DNA of 32,894 bases from Dehalococcoidia bacterium (GTDB lineage: Bacteria; Chloroflexota; Dehalococcoidia; UBA2979), in contig WHSU01000038.1 in the NCBI GenBank assembly GCA_009379925.1, forward strand, positions 1-32,894. Reading direction: 5' to 3'. The notes under the pieces were generated by a model, which searched no databases, was not told the DNA's origin, and saw nothing but the letters and a program-made list of their open reading frames with translations. Position 1 is the first letter of the stretch; each line of letters opens with the position of its first letter. Positions 1 through 8,341 of this stretch are shown one piece after another. The translations under genes and the position numbers were made by a program.

Positions 1-4
1 CGAT

Positions 5-982
5 GTGGACGTGGACCAGCTGCGCGAGCTGCTGGGCGACGACGCCGTGAACACCTTCGAGGAGTTGAAGGAGCTGCTGGAGGTGTTGGAGAACGCCGGG
101 TACATCCGCAAGGAGGGCGACACCTGGGAACTGACGCCCAGGGGCACGCGGATGATCGGCCAACGAGCGTTGGACGAGATCTACCGCCAACTCAAGCACC
201 AGGGGATCGGCACCCACCCCTTGCCGGAGTCCGGCCGCCACGGTGAGCGCATCGACGACACGAAGGAATATGAGTACGGCGACCCGTTCCACCTGCACAT
301 GCAGCGGACGATCATGAACGCCCTGGAGCGCGAGGGGCCGTCGAGCCCGGTGCACCTCTCGCCGGACGACTTCGAGATCTACCGCAGCGAGCAGGTGACG
401 CAGACCACCACGGTGCTGATGGTGGACCTCTCCTGGTCCATGGCGCTGCGCGGCTCGTTCCAGGCGGCCAAGAAGGTGGCGCTGGCGCTGCAGAACCTGA
501 TCAAGGCGCAGTATCCGCGCGACAGCCTGTACATCATCGGGTTCTCCGCCTACGCGCGGGAGCTGAAGTCGCACGAACTGCCGTACGTACGCTGGGACGA
601 GTCCGTGCTGGGCACGAACATGCACCACGCGTTGCTGCTCGCCGAGAAACTGCTCGCCAAGCATCGAGTCGGCACGCGGCAGATCCTGATGATCTCGGAC
701 GGTGAGCCCACGGCGCACCTCGAGCGAGGGCGATCGCAGTTCGCCTACCCGCCGAGCCCGATCACGATCCGCGAGACGCTGAAGGCGGTGAAGCGGGTCA
801 CGCAGCAGGACGTCACGATCAACACCTTCATGCTGGACCGCAACTACTACCTGAAGGAGTTCGTGAACCAGCTGGCCAAGATCAACGGAGGCCGTGTCTT
901 CTACACCACGCCCGACAAGCTCGGCGAGTACATCCTGGTGGACTACGTGGAGCACAAGCGGAAGCGGCTGACGGCGCGGTAA
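5..982 (+). CDS. VWA (von Willebrand factor A) domain protein, 5' end probably outside window
   Basis: The frame is open to the window edge, so the GTG at position 5 is probably internal and the gene is 5'-truncated. Residues 1-65 look like a helical, winged-helix-like segment (LKELLEVLENAGYIRKEG). A VWA domain follows from about residue 135, with a complete MIDAS metal site: DLSWS (D141, S143, S145), T204 in GTNMHHALL and D232 in ISDGEPT. In the family, such intact MIDAS sites bind Mg2+ and mediate protein-protein contacts, often beside a MoxR-type AAA ATPase or as a Mg-chelatase-D-like subunit; no partner is visible here. The product is probably cytoplasmic, as no signal peptide or membrane segment is seen. 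It converges on the next gene across a short hairpin. Family is certain; the exact role is unknown. Confidence 0.85.
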   Translation: MDVDQLRELLGDDAVNTFEELKELLEVLENAGYIRKEGDTWELTPRGTRMIGQRALDEIYRQLKHQGIGTHPLPESGRHGERIDDTKEYEYGDPFHLHMQRTIMNALEREGPSSPVHLSPDDFEIYRSEQVTQTTTVLMVDLSWSMALRGSFQAAKKVALALQNLIKAQYPRDSLYIIGFSAYARELKSHELPYVRWDESVLGTNMHHALLLAEKLLAKHRVGTRQILMISDGEPTAHLERGRSQFAYPPSPITIRETLKAVKRVTQQDVTINTFMLDRNYYLKEFVNQLAKINGGRVFYTTPDKLGEYILVDYVEHKRKRLTAR

Positions 983-1031
983 CATCGACAGAGCGGTAGC
1001 GGGCGGGGAACCCCGGCTACGGCCAGGAAGA

Positions 1032-1049
1032 GGCGGTCGCGAGACCGCC
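1032..1049. terminator. Short GC hairpin between convergent genes
   Basis: The 7-bp arms GGCGGTC and GACCGCC enclose a GNRA-type GCGA loop. It lies between the convergent VWA and VOC genes and could act for both. There is no proper T tract, so termination efficiency is uncertain. Confidence 0.4.
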
Positions 1050-1120
1050 CCTTCGGCTGCCTCGACGCAGCCACGAGCCGCGGCGCGCGTCGTCCGAGGG
1101 GCTCGGGACGGGCCGAGGTG

Positions 1121-2116
1121 TCAGATCCAGACGCCGGGCCGCGCCTGCCAGAAGAATTGCACCAGCAGCCCACCGGTGTGCCGAGGGTGCACAAACGCCT
1201 CCCGCCAGCGCACGCCATCCGTCTCGCCCGCGCGCTCTCCGAAGATCGGGACGCCATGGTGCGAGCAGGCATCGATGGCGCGCTGCCAGTCGCCTACCTC
1301 GAATGTCACGTGGTGGACTGACGTGCCGCGCTGTTCCAGGAAGCGCTGGACGAACGACGTCGGCCCGGCGGGTTGCAGGATCTCCCAGCGCATCTGGCCC
1401 CCGGGCACCTCCAGCACCGACGTCAGGAAGCCGTCCGGGTTGCCGTGCAGGGGGGAACGGAAGATCGGGCGGTAGCCCAAGACACGTTCGTACCATAGCG
1501 CCAGTTCGTCACGGTCGTGGTGGGCGTGGGCCAGGTGGTTGACCGCGATGATGCCGAGCGAGTGCTCGCCGTCGTCCTCGAAGGCCTGTTCCGTGTACCA
1601 GGGGTTGCCTGCGTAGATCTGGAAGAGGAAGCCGTGCCCGCCCTGTCGAGGGTGGACGTAGGTCACGCCACGCGTGCGGTCGCCGGCGGGCCGCCCCTCT
1701 GGCGCCTGCCTGGGGGCGCCGTCTTCCGCGCGCTCCTCCGTGTCGTCACCGTCGCCGTCCGCGCCGTCCGCGTCGCGCGGGTCGCGCTCGCGGTAGCCCC
1801 ACGGCTGGATGCCGCGCTCGCGGAGCGCCGACGCGGCCGCGCGGACATCCGGTACCTGCACGGCGATGTGATGCAGGCCTGGCCCGTTCTCGCTCGTCAG
1901 GAAGCGGTGGATGTACGAGTCCGGACCGTCCGGCATCAGCAGTTCCCAGCCCAGCCCGGAGGACCCGGGGACAGCCAGGTTCGTGCCGACGTAGCCCGGT
2001 TCGGTGAACTTCCCCAGTGACCGGAACCCGAAGAGTGCCTCCAGGATCTTGACCTGGGGATCCAGTTCCGCGACCGCCATGCTGATGTGGTCGATGCGGC
2101 TGATATCGATCAACAT
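1121..2116 (-). CDS. Two-domain VOC (glyoxalase/ring-cleavage dioxygenase-like) protein
   Basis: This 331-residue protein has two vicinal-oxygen-chelate modules. Module 1 begins RIDHISMAVAEL (H10) and includes LHHIAVQV (residues 81-88). Module 2 begins at VNHLAHA (about residue 192) and includes VHHVTFEV (268-275). This resembles methylmalonyl-CoA epimerase, 4-hydroxyphenylpyruvate dioxygenase-like and extradiol dioxygenase proteins; the substrate cannot be deduced. Module 1 is interrupted at about residues 111-148 by a hydrophilic Asp/Glu/Arg-rich insert before its last strands (GVTYVHPRQGG). The start is the ATG at 2116, with GAGGAGG just upstream and a TAGAAT -10 box at 2139-2144; an in-frame ATG at 2167 would lie upstream of both. 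It diverges from the lipid kinase gene. Confidence 0.85.
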   Translation of the reverse strand: MLIDISRIDHISMAVAELDPQVKILEALFGFRSLGKFTEPGYVGTNLAVPGSSGLGWELLMPDGPDSYIHRFLTSENGPGLHHIAVQVPDVRAAASALRERGIQPWGYRERDPRDADGADGDGDDTEERAEDGAPRQAPEGRPAGDRTRGVTYVHPRQGGHGFLFQIYAGNPWYTEQAFEDDGEHSLGIIAVNHLAHAHHDRDELALWYERVLGYRPIFRSPLHGNPDGFLTSVLEVPGGQMRWEILQPAGPTSFVQRFLEQRGTSVHHVTFEVGDWQRAIDACSHHGVPIFGERAGETDGVRWREAFVHPRHTGGLLVQFFWQARPGVWI

Positions 2117-2138
2117 CGCCTCCTCGGGCTCACTGAGG

Positions 2139-2144
2139 ATTCTA
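2139..2144 (-). promoter_or_regulatory. -10 box (TAGAAT) for the VOC gene
   Basis: On the minus strand TAGAAT lies 22 nt before the ATG at 2116, leaving a leader of about 15 nt that contains the Shine-Dalgarno sequence. No good -35 box is visible. Confidence 0.45.
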
Positions 2145-2193
2145 GCGGAGCCAGTGATAGCGCCCACCTTGCGGCGAATTGGCGGAGTAGGCG

Positions 2194-2199
2194 TACGCT
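2194..2199 (+). promoter_or_regulatory. -10 box (TACGCT) 6 nt before ATG; likely leaderless promoter
   Basis: TACGCT ends exactly 6 nt before the ATG at 2206, so transcription would start at or next to the A of the start codon. No Shine-Dalgarno sequence is present, which fits a leaderless mRNA. Confidence 0.5.
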
Positions 2200-2205
2200 T
2201 TATGC

Positions 2206-3186
2206 ATGCGGGATGGCCCTGACCGCTTCGTGATGATCGTGCGCAATCCGCGTGCGCGGCACGCGCCGAGTCTGCGCGCCATCTGGGAAGGCGCCGCGCC
2301 GCTGCGCCGAGGGCGGTGGCGCGTCGAGGTCGCGGACACGCACGCGGCGGGCGACGCGACAGCGCTCACCCAGCAGGCGGCCGAGCGTGGCGCCTCCGTG
2401 GTCGTCGCCTGCGGCGGCGACGGCACCCTCAACGAGGTGCTCAACGGCCTTTCCGGACGGGCCACGGCGCTCGCTGTGCTGCCGGCGGGCACCGCCAACG
2501 TCTGGTCGCGCGAGGCGTCGATCCCCCGCGACCCGGTGCGCGCGCTGGCGCTGCTGGACGAGGGCCGGCGCGTGCGTGTCGACGTTGGCGTCGCCTCGAT
2601 CGGCGCGCAACCATCGCGACGCTTCCTGTTGATGTGTGGCGTCGGCCTGGATGCGGACGCCGTGCGCGAGGTGGAGGAGCATCCGAGGCTCAAGCGCCTG
2701 CTGCGGCAGGCGGCCTTCGCATGGCCGGCCGCACGCGCCATCGCGAGTGCGCACCCGGTGCGCGTGAACATCGCGAGCGACGACGTGAATGCCGCACCGC
2801 AGGACATCGTGCTGGCCGTCGCCGGCAACACCCGGCTGTACGGTGGCGTCGCTCGCATCGCCGGCGAAGCGCGCATCGACGACGGCCTGCTGGACCTCGT
2901 GACCTTCGAGGGCGACGTGTCGGGGTGGCGGGCGCCGCTCCGCTACTCGGTGGCCGCTTCGCGCGCCCTGCGCGGAGTGACCGCGGGCACCGATGCCCCG
3001 GGGGTCACCTATCGCCGGTCGCCCGGGTGGGAACTGACGCCGGAGCGGCCGCTGCCCGTGCAGGTGGACGGTGAGTACCTGGGTGAGGCCGGTCCCGAAG
3101 CCCCGCTCCGCCTTGCCGCGCTGCCGGAGGCGATCGAGGTCGTCATCGGACGGCAGCCAAACGCGCTCCTCGGCGAGCCCGCGTAG
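2206..3186 (+). CDS. Diacylglycerol kinase family lipid kinase
   Basis: This 326-residue protein has the DAGK catalytic fold: an N-terminal VMIVRNPRAR strand-turn, the glycine-rich nucleotide loop GGDGTLNE at residues 70-77 and LPAGTANVW at about 92-100. The C-terminal beta-rich half ends with PVQVDGEYLG, typical of the YegS/BmrU/DgkB superfamily. Members phosphorylate diacylglycerol, sphingosine-like or other lipid alcohols with ATP at the membrane surface. Length is normal for the family (about 300). The precise lipid substrate is unknown. The ATG lies 6 nt after a -10-like box with no Shine-Dalgarno sequence. It converges with recF, 33 nt downstream. Confidence 0.9.
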   Translation: MRDGPDRFVMIVRNPRARHAPSLRAIWEGAAPLRRGRWRVEVADTHAAGDATALTQQAAERGASVVVACGGDGTLNEVLNGLSGRATALAVLPAGTANVWSREASIPRDPVRALALLDEGRRVRVDVGVASIGAQPSRRFLLMCGVGLDADAVREVEEHPRLKRLLRQAAFAWPAARAIASAHPVRVNIASDDVNAAPQDIVLAVAGNTRLYGGVARIAGEARIDDGLLDLVTFEGDVSGWRAPLRYSVAASRALRGVTAGTDAPGVTYRRSPGWELTPERPLPVQVDGEYLGEAGPEAPLRLAALPEAIEVVIGRQPNALLGEPA

Positions 3187-3219
3187 CGCGCGGGGACCGA
3201 TTTCGCTGAGCCGGCCCGT

Positions 3220-4389
3220 TTAAGACAGCAGCGTGAGCGCGCCCGACCGCAGGTGGTAGCGACGCGCCCCCGGCAACTCGACCTGGGAGGGGTGCGCCTC
3301 GTCGGGGGAGGTGATGATGACCTGGTCCACGCCGTAGGCCGCCTGCATGACTCGCTCACGGCGCTGCGGGTCCAACTCGGAGAGGATGTCATCGAGCAAC
3401 AGCACGGGCGCCTCGCCGGTGCGCTCAGTGGACAGCGCCACCTCGGCCAATCGCAGCGCCAGCCCCGCCGTCCGTTGCTGGCCGCGTGAGGCGGACGCGG
3501 CCGCCTCACGGCCGTCGATGAGGAAGCCCACGTCGTCACGGTGGGGTCCGATGCGAGTGAGCCCTCGGAGGATGTCGTCGCGCCGGCCGTCCTCCAGCGC
3601 GGCGCGGAAGCGGCCGGCCAGGTCGTGTTCGCGGAAGGCCTCCGCGACATCGTCCGGGACCGCCGGGCGGTAGCAAACCTCCAGCGGCTCTTCCGGGCTG
3701 GTCAGCTCGATGTACCGCTCGGCAGCGTGGGCCCCGAGTTGCTGCAACGAGCGCGCGCGGCCGGCGAGCAGTACCGCGCCGGCCACCGACAGCTCCTCGT
3801 CCCAGAAGTCCAGCTCGTCCGGCTTCGCCCGCCGCTCCTGCAGGCGCCTCAGCAGACTGTTGCGCTGCTGGAGCACGCGCGCGTAGCGCTGCGAGGCGCG
3901 CACATACGCCGGGTCCAGCTGCGCGTTGGTGATGTCCAGGTAGCGCCGCCGGTTCGCCGGTGGGCCATCGATGATGCGCAGGTCGTCCGCGGAGAACATC
4001 ACGACGCGCAGCTGCCCGATGAGGTCGGACGCCCGCCGCGCGATGCCGTTGACCCGGAAGCGACGCGAGGTCGCCAGCGGAGCGTCCATGCGCGGACGCT
4101 CGCCGCCGATCACCGCGATTTCCAGCGTGACCTCCCCGGCCCTCGCTTCGACCTCCGCGGCGAGGCGGGCGACCGGCGTGAGTTCCTCGGCGGAGGCGTC
4201 CCACGAGATGAGGTCGGCGTCCGGGCCCGGCCGGCTGCTGCGTGTGGTCGCCAGCAGGGCGATGGACTCGAGCAGGTTCGTCTTGCCCTGCGCGTTGTCG
4301 CCCGCGATGACGTGCGCGCCCGGCCGGAGGTCCAGCTCCAGTTTGCGGAACGTGCGCACGTTGGTGAGGGAGAGATGCGCAAGGTGCAT
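3220..4389 (-). CDS. recF: DNA replication and repair protein RecF
   Basis: This 389-residue SMC-like ATPase loads RecA onto gapped DNA with RecO and RecR. It starts MHLAHLSLTNVRTFRKLEL, with Walker A GDNAQGKTN (residues 30-38), an ABC-type signature SRGQQRTAGLALRLAE and Walker B PVLLLDDILSELD near the C-terminus. All functional motifs are intact and the length matches the family. It is not next to dnaA, dnaN or gyrB as in many bacteria; instead it lies downstream of a histidine kinase gene (55 nt gap). A CATAAT -10 box sits 9 nt before the ATG, so it may have its own promoter with a leader of 2-3 nt. Confidence 0.96.
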   Translation of the reverse strand: MHLAHLSLTNVRTFRKLELDLRPGAHVIAGDNAQGKTNLLESIALLATTRSSRPGPDADLISWDASAEELTPVARLAAEVEARAGEVTLEIAVIGGERPRMDAPLATSRRFRVNGIARRASDLIGQLRVVMFSADDLRIIDGPPANRRRYLDITNAQLDPAYVRASQRYARVLQQRNSLLRRLQERRAKPDELDFWDEELSVAGAVLLAGRARSLQQLGAHAAERYIELTSPEEPLEVCYRPAVPDDVAEAFREHDLAGRFRAALEDGRRDDILRGLTRIGPHRDDVGFLIDGREAAASASRGQQRTAGLALRLAEVALSTERTGEAPVLLLDDILSELDPQRRERVMQAAYGVDQVIITSPDEAHPSQVELPGARRYHLRSGALTLLS

Positions 4390-4398
4390 GCGCCCTCG

Positions 4399-4404
4399 AT
4401 TATG
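4399..4404 (-). promoter_or_regulatory. -10 box (CATAAT) for recF
   Basis: CATAAT on the minus strand ends 9 nt before the recF ATG at 4389, which would give a nearly leaderless mRNA. No -35 match is visible. Confidence 0.4.
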
Positions 4405-4444
4405 GCATCGTGCGGGTGATTACGCGGGACAGGACGGCAACGCA

Positions 4445-5920
4445 CTACTCCTGCGCACCGGAGGCGGGCAACTCCACGCAGAAGCGGGCGCCGCGTGTGT
4501 CGCCCTCCTCGACCCAGATGTGGCCGTGCTGCAGTTCCACCAGCCGCCGCGCGACGGCGAGCCCGAGTCCGGAACCGGGTACCGCCGGAGCGCCGGGGCG
4601 CTGCACGCGGTAGTACGGCTCGAAGACGCGCTCGCGGTCGGCCGCGGCAATGCCCGGCCCGGAGTCCTCGACCTCGATGCGCACGAAGTCGCCGTCGCGC
4701 CAGGCGCGGACCGTCACGGCCCCCTCGGTGGGCGTGTGGCGGTTGGCGTTGGAGAGCAGGTTGAGCACGACCTGCTCCAGGTGGCGACGGTCGGCCAGCG
4801 CGGTGAGGCGAGTCTCGGGCAGGTCCAGTTCGAGCGCCTGCTGCCGGAGCATGAAGGCCGGCCGCAGCAGGTTCTCGCCTTCTCGCAGCACCCGCGTCAC
4901 ATCGAGCGGTGCGAGGTCCGCCTCCATCTGGCCGTCCTGCACCTTGCCCAGGTCCAGCAGGTCGTTCACCAGGCCGCTCAGCCGGTCGACCCCCTGTCCC
5001 AGCGATGCCACGAGCTGTTCGGCCGTCTCGCCCAGGGACTCCTCGTCCAGCGCCAGCAGCTCCGCGAACGCGCGGATCGAGGTGAGCGGGGTGCGGATCT
5101 CGTGGGAGATGGCGGCCATGAACTCACGGCGGCGGGTGTCCAGCTCCTCCAGGTTGCGCTCTCGGGCGTACGCGGCCTCGTACAGCGCGGCGTGGTCCAG
5201 CGCGCCCGCCAGCTGCTCGGCGAGCGCGGCCAGCAGCGGACGGTCTGCCAGCAGCCCCTGTTGTCTCGCGGCGAGCATGAGCAACCCGATGCTCTCGCCG
5301 CCACTCACCAGTGGTACACGGGCCACCCACGGACGTTCGGCGACGCGCCTCGTGAGCGGGAGCACCCACGGATGCCGTCCTTCGTCCCGCGCCACCAGGG
5401 GCGCCGAGCCCGGCCGGGGCAGGGAAATCGGGGGCGCGCTATCCGCCCAGCCGGCCGGGTAACCGGCCGTGGCCGTGGGCGTCGCTTCGCCGCCGTCCTG
5501 CGCGATCGCGATCAGCCCGGCGTCCGCGACGCCGGTTGCCGCCAGCAGTTGCAGCGAGGCCTGAGCCGTCTCCTCGATGCTGCGCGGCACCAGCAGGACA
5601 CCCGGCAGCACGGACATGGCCGCGTGGCGCTGCCGCTCTCGGGTGACCGTGCCGATCCAGCCGGAGGCGGTGTAGAAGAGGACGATGCCCAACCCAACGA
5701 TGACGATGACGAAGCCCGCATCGAGGGTGCCGAAGCGCGCCCACGCGACGGCTAGCTGAGCGGCCACGATGGCGACCAGGGCGACTGCCACCAGGACGCG
5801 CAGACGCACCGCACGCCTGCGAATGCGTGCGAGCACCGGGACATCACCGTGGGGCGGAGCGGCGGCCAGTTCGCCACCGGGAATCGCGTCGATGGCCCGG
5901 CCTCCTGCCCGGCGCGACAT
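4445..5920 (-). CDS. Membrane-anchored sensor histidine kinase with GAF-like sensor
   Basis: The 491 residues hold two membrane helices (about 41-61 and 66-90) with almost no extracytoplasmic loop, and a GAF-like domain (about 110-250). HisKA follows with the phospho-acceptor H273 in AAISHEIRTPLTS. HATPase_c has the N box VVLNLLSNANRHTP (about 383-396), the G1 box VEDSGPGIA and the G2 box GSGLGLAVARRLV. The protein is therefore catalytically complete and probably senses a cytoplasmic or intramembrane signal. No response regulator is adjacent, so its partner is encoded elsewhere. The start at 5920 lies 42 nt after the upstream low-complexity gene, so the two may be cotranscribed. Confidence 0.92.
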   Translation of the reverse strand: MSRRAGGRAIDAIPGGELAAAPPHGDVPVLARIRRRAVRLRVLVAVALVAIVAAQLAVAWARFGTLDAGFVIVIVGLGIVLFYTASGWIGTVTRERQRHAAMSVLPGVLLVPRSIEETAQASLQLLAATGVADAGLIAIAQDGGEATPTATAGYPAGWADSAPPISLPRPGSAPLVARDEGRHPWVLPLTRRVAERPWVARVPLVSGGESIGLLMLAARQQGLLADRPLLAALAEQLAGALDHAALYEAAYARERNLEELDTRRREFMAAISHEIRTPLTSIRAFAELLALDEESLGETAEQLVASLGQGVDRLSGLVNDLLDLGKVQDGQMEADLAPLDVTRVLREGENLLRPAFMLRQQALELDLPETRLTALADRRHLEQVVLNLLSNANRHTPTEGAVTVRAWRDGDFVRIEVEDSGPGIAAADRERVFEPYYRVQRPGAPAVPGSGLGLAVARRLVELQHGHIWVEEGDTRGARFCVELPASGAQE

Positions 5921-5962
5921 GCGCGGATGATGCAGCGCCCGGCATTGCGGCGCGGGCAGGGG

Positions 5963-7951
5963 CTAGCCGAGCGCGACGCTCATCGTGCGCTCGGCGCTCG
6001 ACACCTCGCGGAGCCGCACCGGCTGGTTCAGCCGTTCCGACAGCGCGGTGGCCAGTGGGCCGGCGCCGGTTTCCTGCCCCAGCCGGATGCGCAGACGCGC
6101 TTCGCCCTGAGAGTACGCTTCCACGGACGCTTCGCGCACGGACGAGACCCGCGCGAGTGCATCCTGGACGCGCATGAGGCCCTGGAAGCCTGAGATCGGC
6201 GAGATCCGTAGCACCACCGAACCCGCTTCCGCCGCGAACCGCACTCGCTCGGGCGCCAGCATCGACGGCGGAAGGGCCGAGGCGGGCACAGGCGCCAGCG
6301 CCGCCGGCTCCTCCAGGCGCACCTCCGGCGCTACCTCGACGGCCGGCGCGTCGGCAGCCGGCTCCGTGACTTCCGAGGGCGGCGCGACCGGCGGGGCCAC
6401 TTCAACCACGAGGTCCGGGGTCTCCGCCACGAGGTCCGGGACTTCTGCAACCTCCACCGCTTTGAGCGCCTCTACCGCTTCGTGCACCTCGAGCAGGGCC
6501 TCGGCAGACTCGACTTCGACGTCGGGTTCTCCCTCCGCGGCGACCTCGTCCGCGGGCGCTGCGACCCCTGGCCATGCCGCGAGCGCGGAGCGAGGCTCCG
6601 TCACCTCGATGGGTGCGGGTTCATCGGGCAACTCGACCGGCGCGGGGGTCGAGGGCGCGCGGCCCCAGTCGGCGAGCGCGCCCGTGCGGTGTGGCGGCTC
6701 GGCCGCCGCCTCGGGCTCGGCGACCTCCGTGGCGGCCTCGACGCGTGGGGACTCGGCGTCGTCCAGCACTTCGGCGGGTGCCCACTCGGCAACGGGCTCG
6801 GGCAGGTGGTCTTCGGCCGTCTCTGCGAAGGTGGCGGCCGTCTGGGCGTGCGCCTCGGCCAGCTCGGCGAGCGCTTCTGCGACCGGCTCGTGCGCGGTGG
6901 ACACCAGGTCTCGCACCTCGGGCGCTGGGGGTGCGAGGTCGACCGGTGTGAAGTCTTCGACCGGAGCGCCAATGACCGGCGTGACAGGGGCGACAACGAC
7001 CGCCGCCGTGTCGTCGAGGACCTCCACCGTTGCCTCAGGTTCATCGAGCGGGCGGCGCAGCGGTGGGAGTGCGGTGCGAGGCATGGGCGGCGCAACGCGA
7101 TGCCGCGCGCCTCTAGCCGGCAGCACGCTGGCGATCGAGGGGTAGCCCAACTCGGCCGGTTCCGCCGTCCGTTGCTCCGACACGGACACCGAGGGCACGC
7201 GGCCCTCGAGGCTCTCGCGGAGCAGCGCCTCGATGCGGTCCAGCCGCTGCTGTACCGCTCGCACGTCCGTGCTGAGGTTGTTGACGCTCAGGTCGAGGCG
7301 CTCCAGGCGCTGGTCCAGGTGTTGCCCCAGTGACCGCTCACGAGGGGCGCGCGCGCGGAGCAGCGTCTGCGCCTGCCGCACTGAGTCGTCGATAGCGCTG
7401 TGCGCGCGCCGGCGCGCGTCCTCCAGTAGCAGTTCGATTTCCTGCATGTCGTCGTCTTCCGAGTCAGGGCGCAGGTCGTGGGCCGGGCCAAACGCGGTCG
7501 GCGCGGTGGCCGTGTCATCTTCGCGCGAGCGATCGGGCGCCTCGCCAGCGACCGGCTCGCGGTCGTGCTCGGCGGGCTGGCGCCGGTGGCCGGAGGTGCC
7601 GTTGAGCCACGGCTCGCGGGCGCCCTCGGTGGTGGGTTCGGTAGGGCGAGTGACGGGGGGCGCAGCCGGCGCCGCTGCGCGCACCGGCGGGACCGCCGTG
7701 GCGGGCAGCGTGGCGTCGCGGTCGCCTCGCGGCTCGGGTGCGCGGCGAGGCGGCTCGGGAGGTTCCGGGCGCACTGCGGGCGGGGGGAGCGGAGTGCGCG
7801 CGGTGCGTTGCTGGGGGCTGACGGAGGAGACGAGCGAGCCGACCGCACGGAGCATCGCGCCGATGCCTTCCTCGGCGGAATGAGCGATGCCGGAAGCGCC
7901 GAGCGACAAGTCGCGCCCGGGGCGAGAGGAACCCCCGCCGTTCTGAGACAT
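5963..7951 (-). CDS. Large Pro/Ala/Glu-rich coiled-coil protein of unknown function
   Basis: I do not recognise a named family. From the ATG at 7951 (MSQNGGGSS) the product has 662 residues. Residues 1-165 are Pro/Arg/Ala-rich and disordered-looking. About 169-250 form a coiled coil (IELLLEDARRRAHSAID, then LDQRLERLDLSVNNLSTD). About 250-560 are an acidic Val/Glu/Pro/Ala-rich linker. The last 95 residues look like two small alternating strand-helix modules (VVLRISPISGFQGLMRVQDA and ARLRIRLG onward). The coiled coil followed by a long linker and a terminal globular domain suggests a scaffold or envelope/septum-associated protein, but this is inference. The frame is also open upstream to 8122, and an ATG at 8080 would add 43 residues. 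No transmembrane segment or signal peptide is visible. Confidence 0.75.
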   Translation of the reverse strand: MSQNGGGSSRPGRDLSLGASGIAHSAEEGIGAMLRAVGSLVSSVSPQQRTARTPLPPPAVRPEPPEPPRRAPEPRGDRDATLPATAVPPVRAAAPAAPPVTRPTEPTTEGAREPWLNGTSGHRRQPAEHDREPVAGEAPDRSREDDTATAPTAFGPAHDLRPDSEDDDMQEIELLLEDARRRAHSAIDDSVRQAQTLLRARAPRERSLGQHLDQRLERLDLSVNNLSTDVRAVQQRLDRIEALLRESLEGRVPSVSVSEQRTAEPAELGYPSIASVLPARGARHRVAPPMPRTALPPLRRPLDEPEATVEVLDDTAAVVVAPVTPVIGAPVEDFTPVDLAPPAPEVRDLVSTAHEPVAEALAELAEAHAQTAATFAETAEDHLPEPVAEWAPAEVLDDAESPRVEAATEVAEPEAAAEPPHRTGALADWGRAPSTPAPVELPDEPAPIEVTEPRSALAAWPGVAAPADEVAAEGEPDVEVESAEALLEVHEAVEALKAVEVAEVPDLVAETPDLVVEVAPPVAPPSEVTEPAADAPAVEVAPEVRLEEPAALAPVPASALPPSMLAPERVRFAAEAGSVVLRISPISGFQGLMRVQDALARVSSVREASVEAYSQGEARLRIRLGQETGAGPLATALSERLNQPVRLREVSSAERTMSVALG

Positions 7952-8341
7952 ATCCCCACCCGCCGCATGTGGGGGCACGGTCAAGCGACCGCTTAGCGTC
8001 GAAGGCCCCAGGGCGCGGGCCGGCGCTGCCCCGACTGCGGCGTGAGTGTAAGCCGTGGAGGGCCGCCGTGCGTCGGTCATCACAAAATTTCTTACGTTTG
8101 CGGTTGCCCCAGCGGGCGACATTGGCTATCAGGTAATACCATAATGACTGGAGCCTACCGCTCCCGCGGCTCTGGTGAGGGGATTCGCCGACGGCGTTCG
8201 CCGGGCGGTCAAGGAGGCGCCGGGGGGGCGGTGTAGCCGCGCCTTCCGTTTCCGACCGTTTCGTGTAGACTGCCGCCAGTTTCCCCTGGGCGTTCGCGAG
8301 GGGCCGTCCGGCGTCCGCCGGATTCCTGGGTTGGAGAGTGC
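7952..8341. promoter_or_regulatory. Divergent intergenic region with dppB leader
   Basis: This 390-bp region lies between the minus-strand low-complexity gene and dppB. I see no convincing gene in it. It contains an AT-richer island at about 8081-8150. A possible plus-strand -10 box TAGACT is at 8266-8271, with TTCCGT at 8244-8249 as a weak -35 (16-nt spacer). Two possible leader hairpins follow: CCCCT/AGGGG around 8283-8303 and CCGGCG/CGCCGG at 8308-8321. A GGAGAG ribosome site precedes the dppB ATG. The assignments are tentative. Confidence 0.4.

Noticed and set aside
3971..5755. 594-codon open frame on the plus strand opposite recF and the histidine kinase
   Set aside because: It is antisense to two motif-complete genes, has Arg/Ser/Gly-rich composition typical of GC-rich shadow frames and shows no domain.
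6174..7333. Ser/Gly/Thr-rich plus-strand open frames opposite the low-complexity gene
   Set aside because: The minus-strand reading has a coiled coil and an ordered C-terminal domain; the plus-strand reading is a repetitive codon-shadow.
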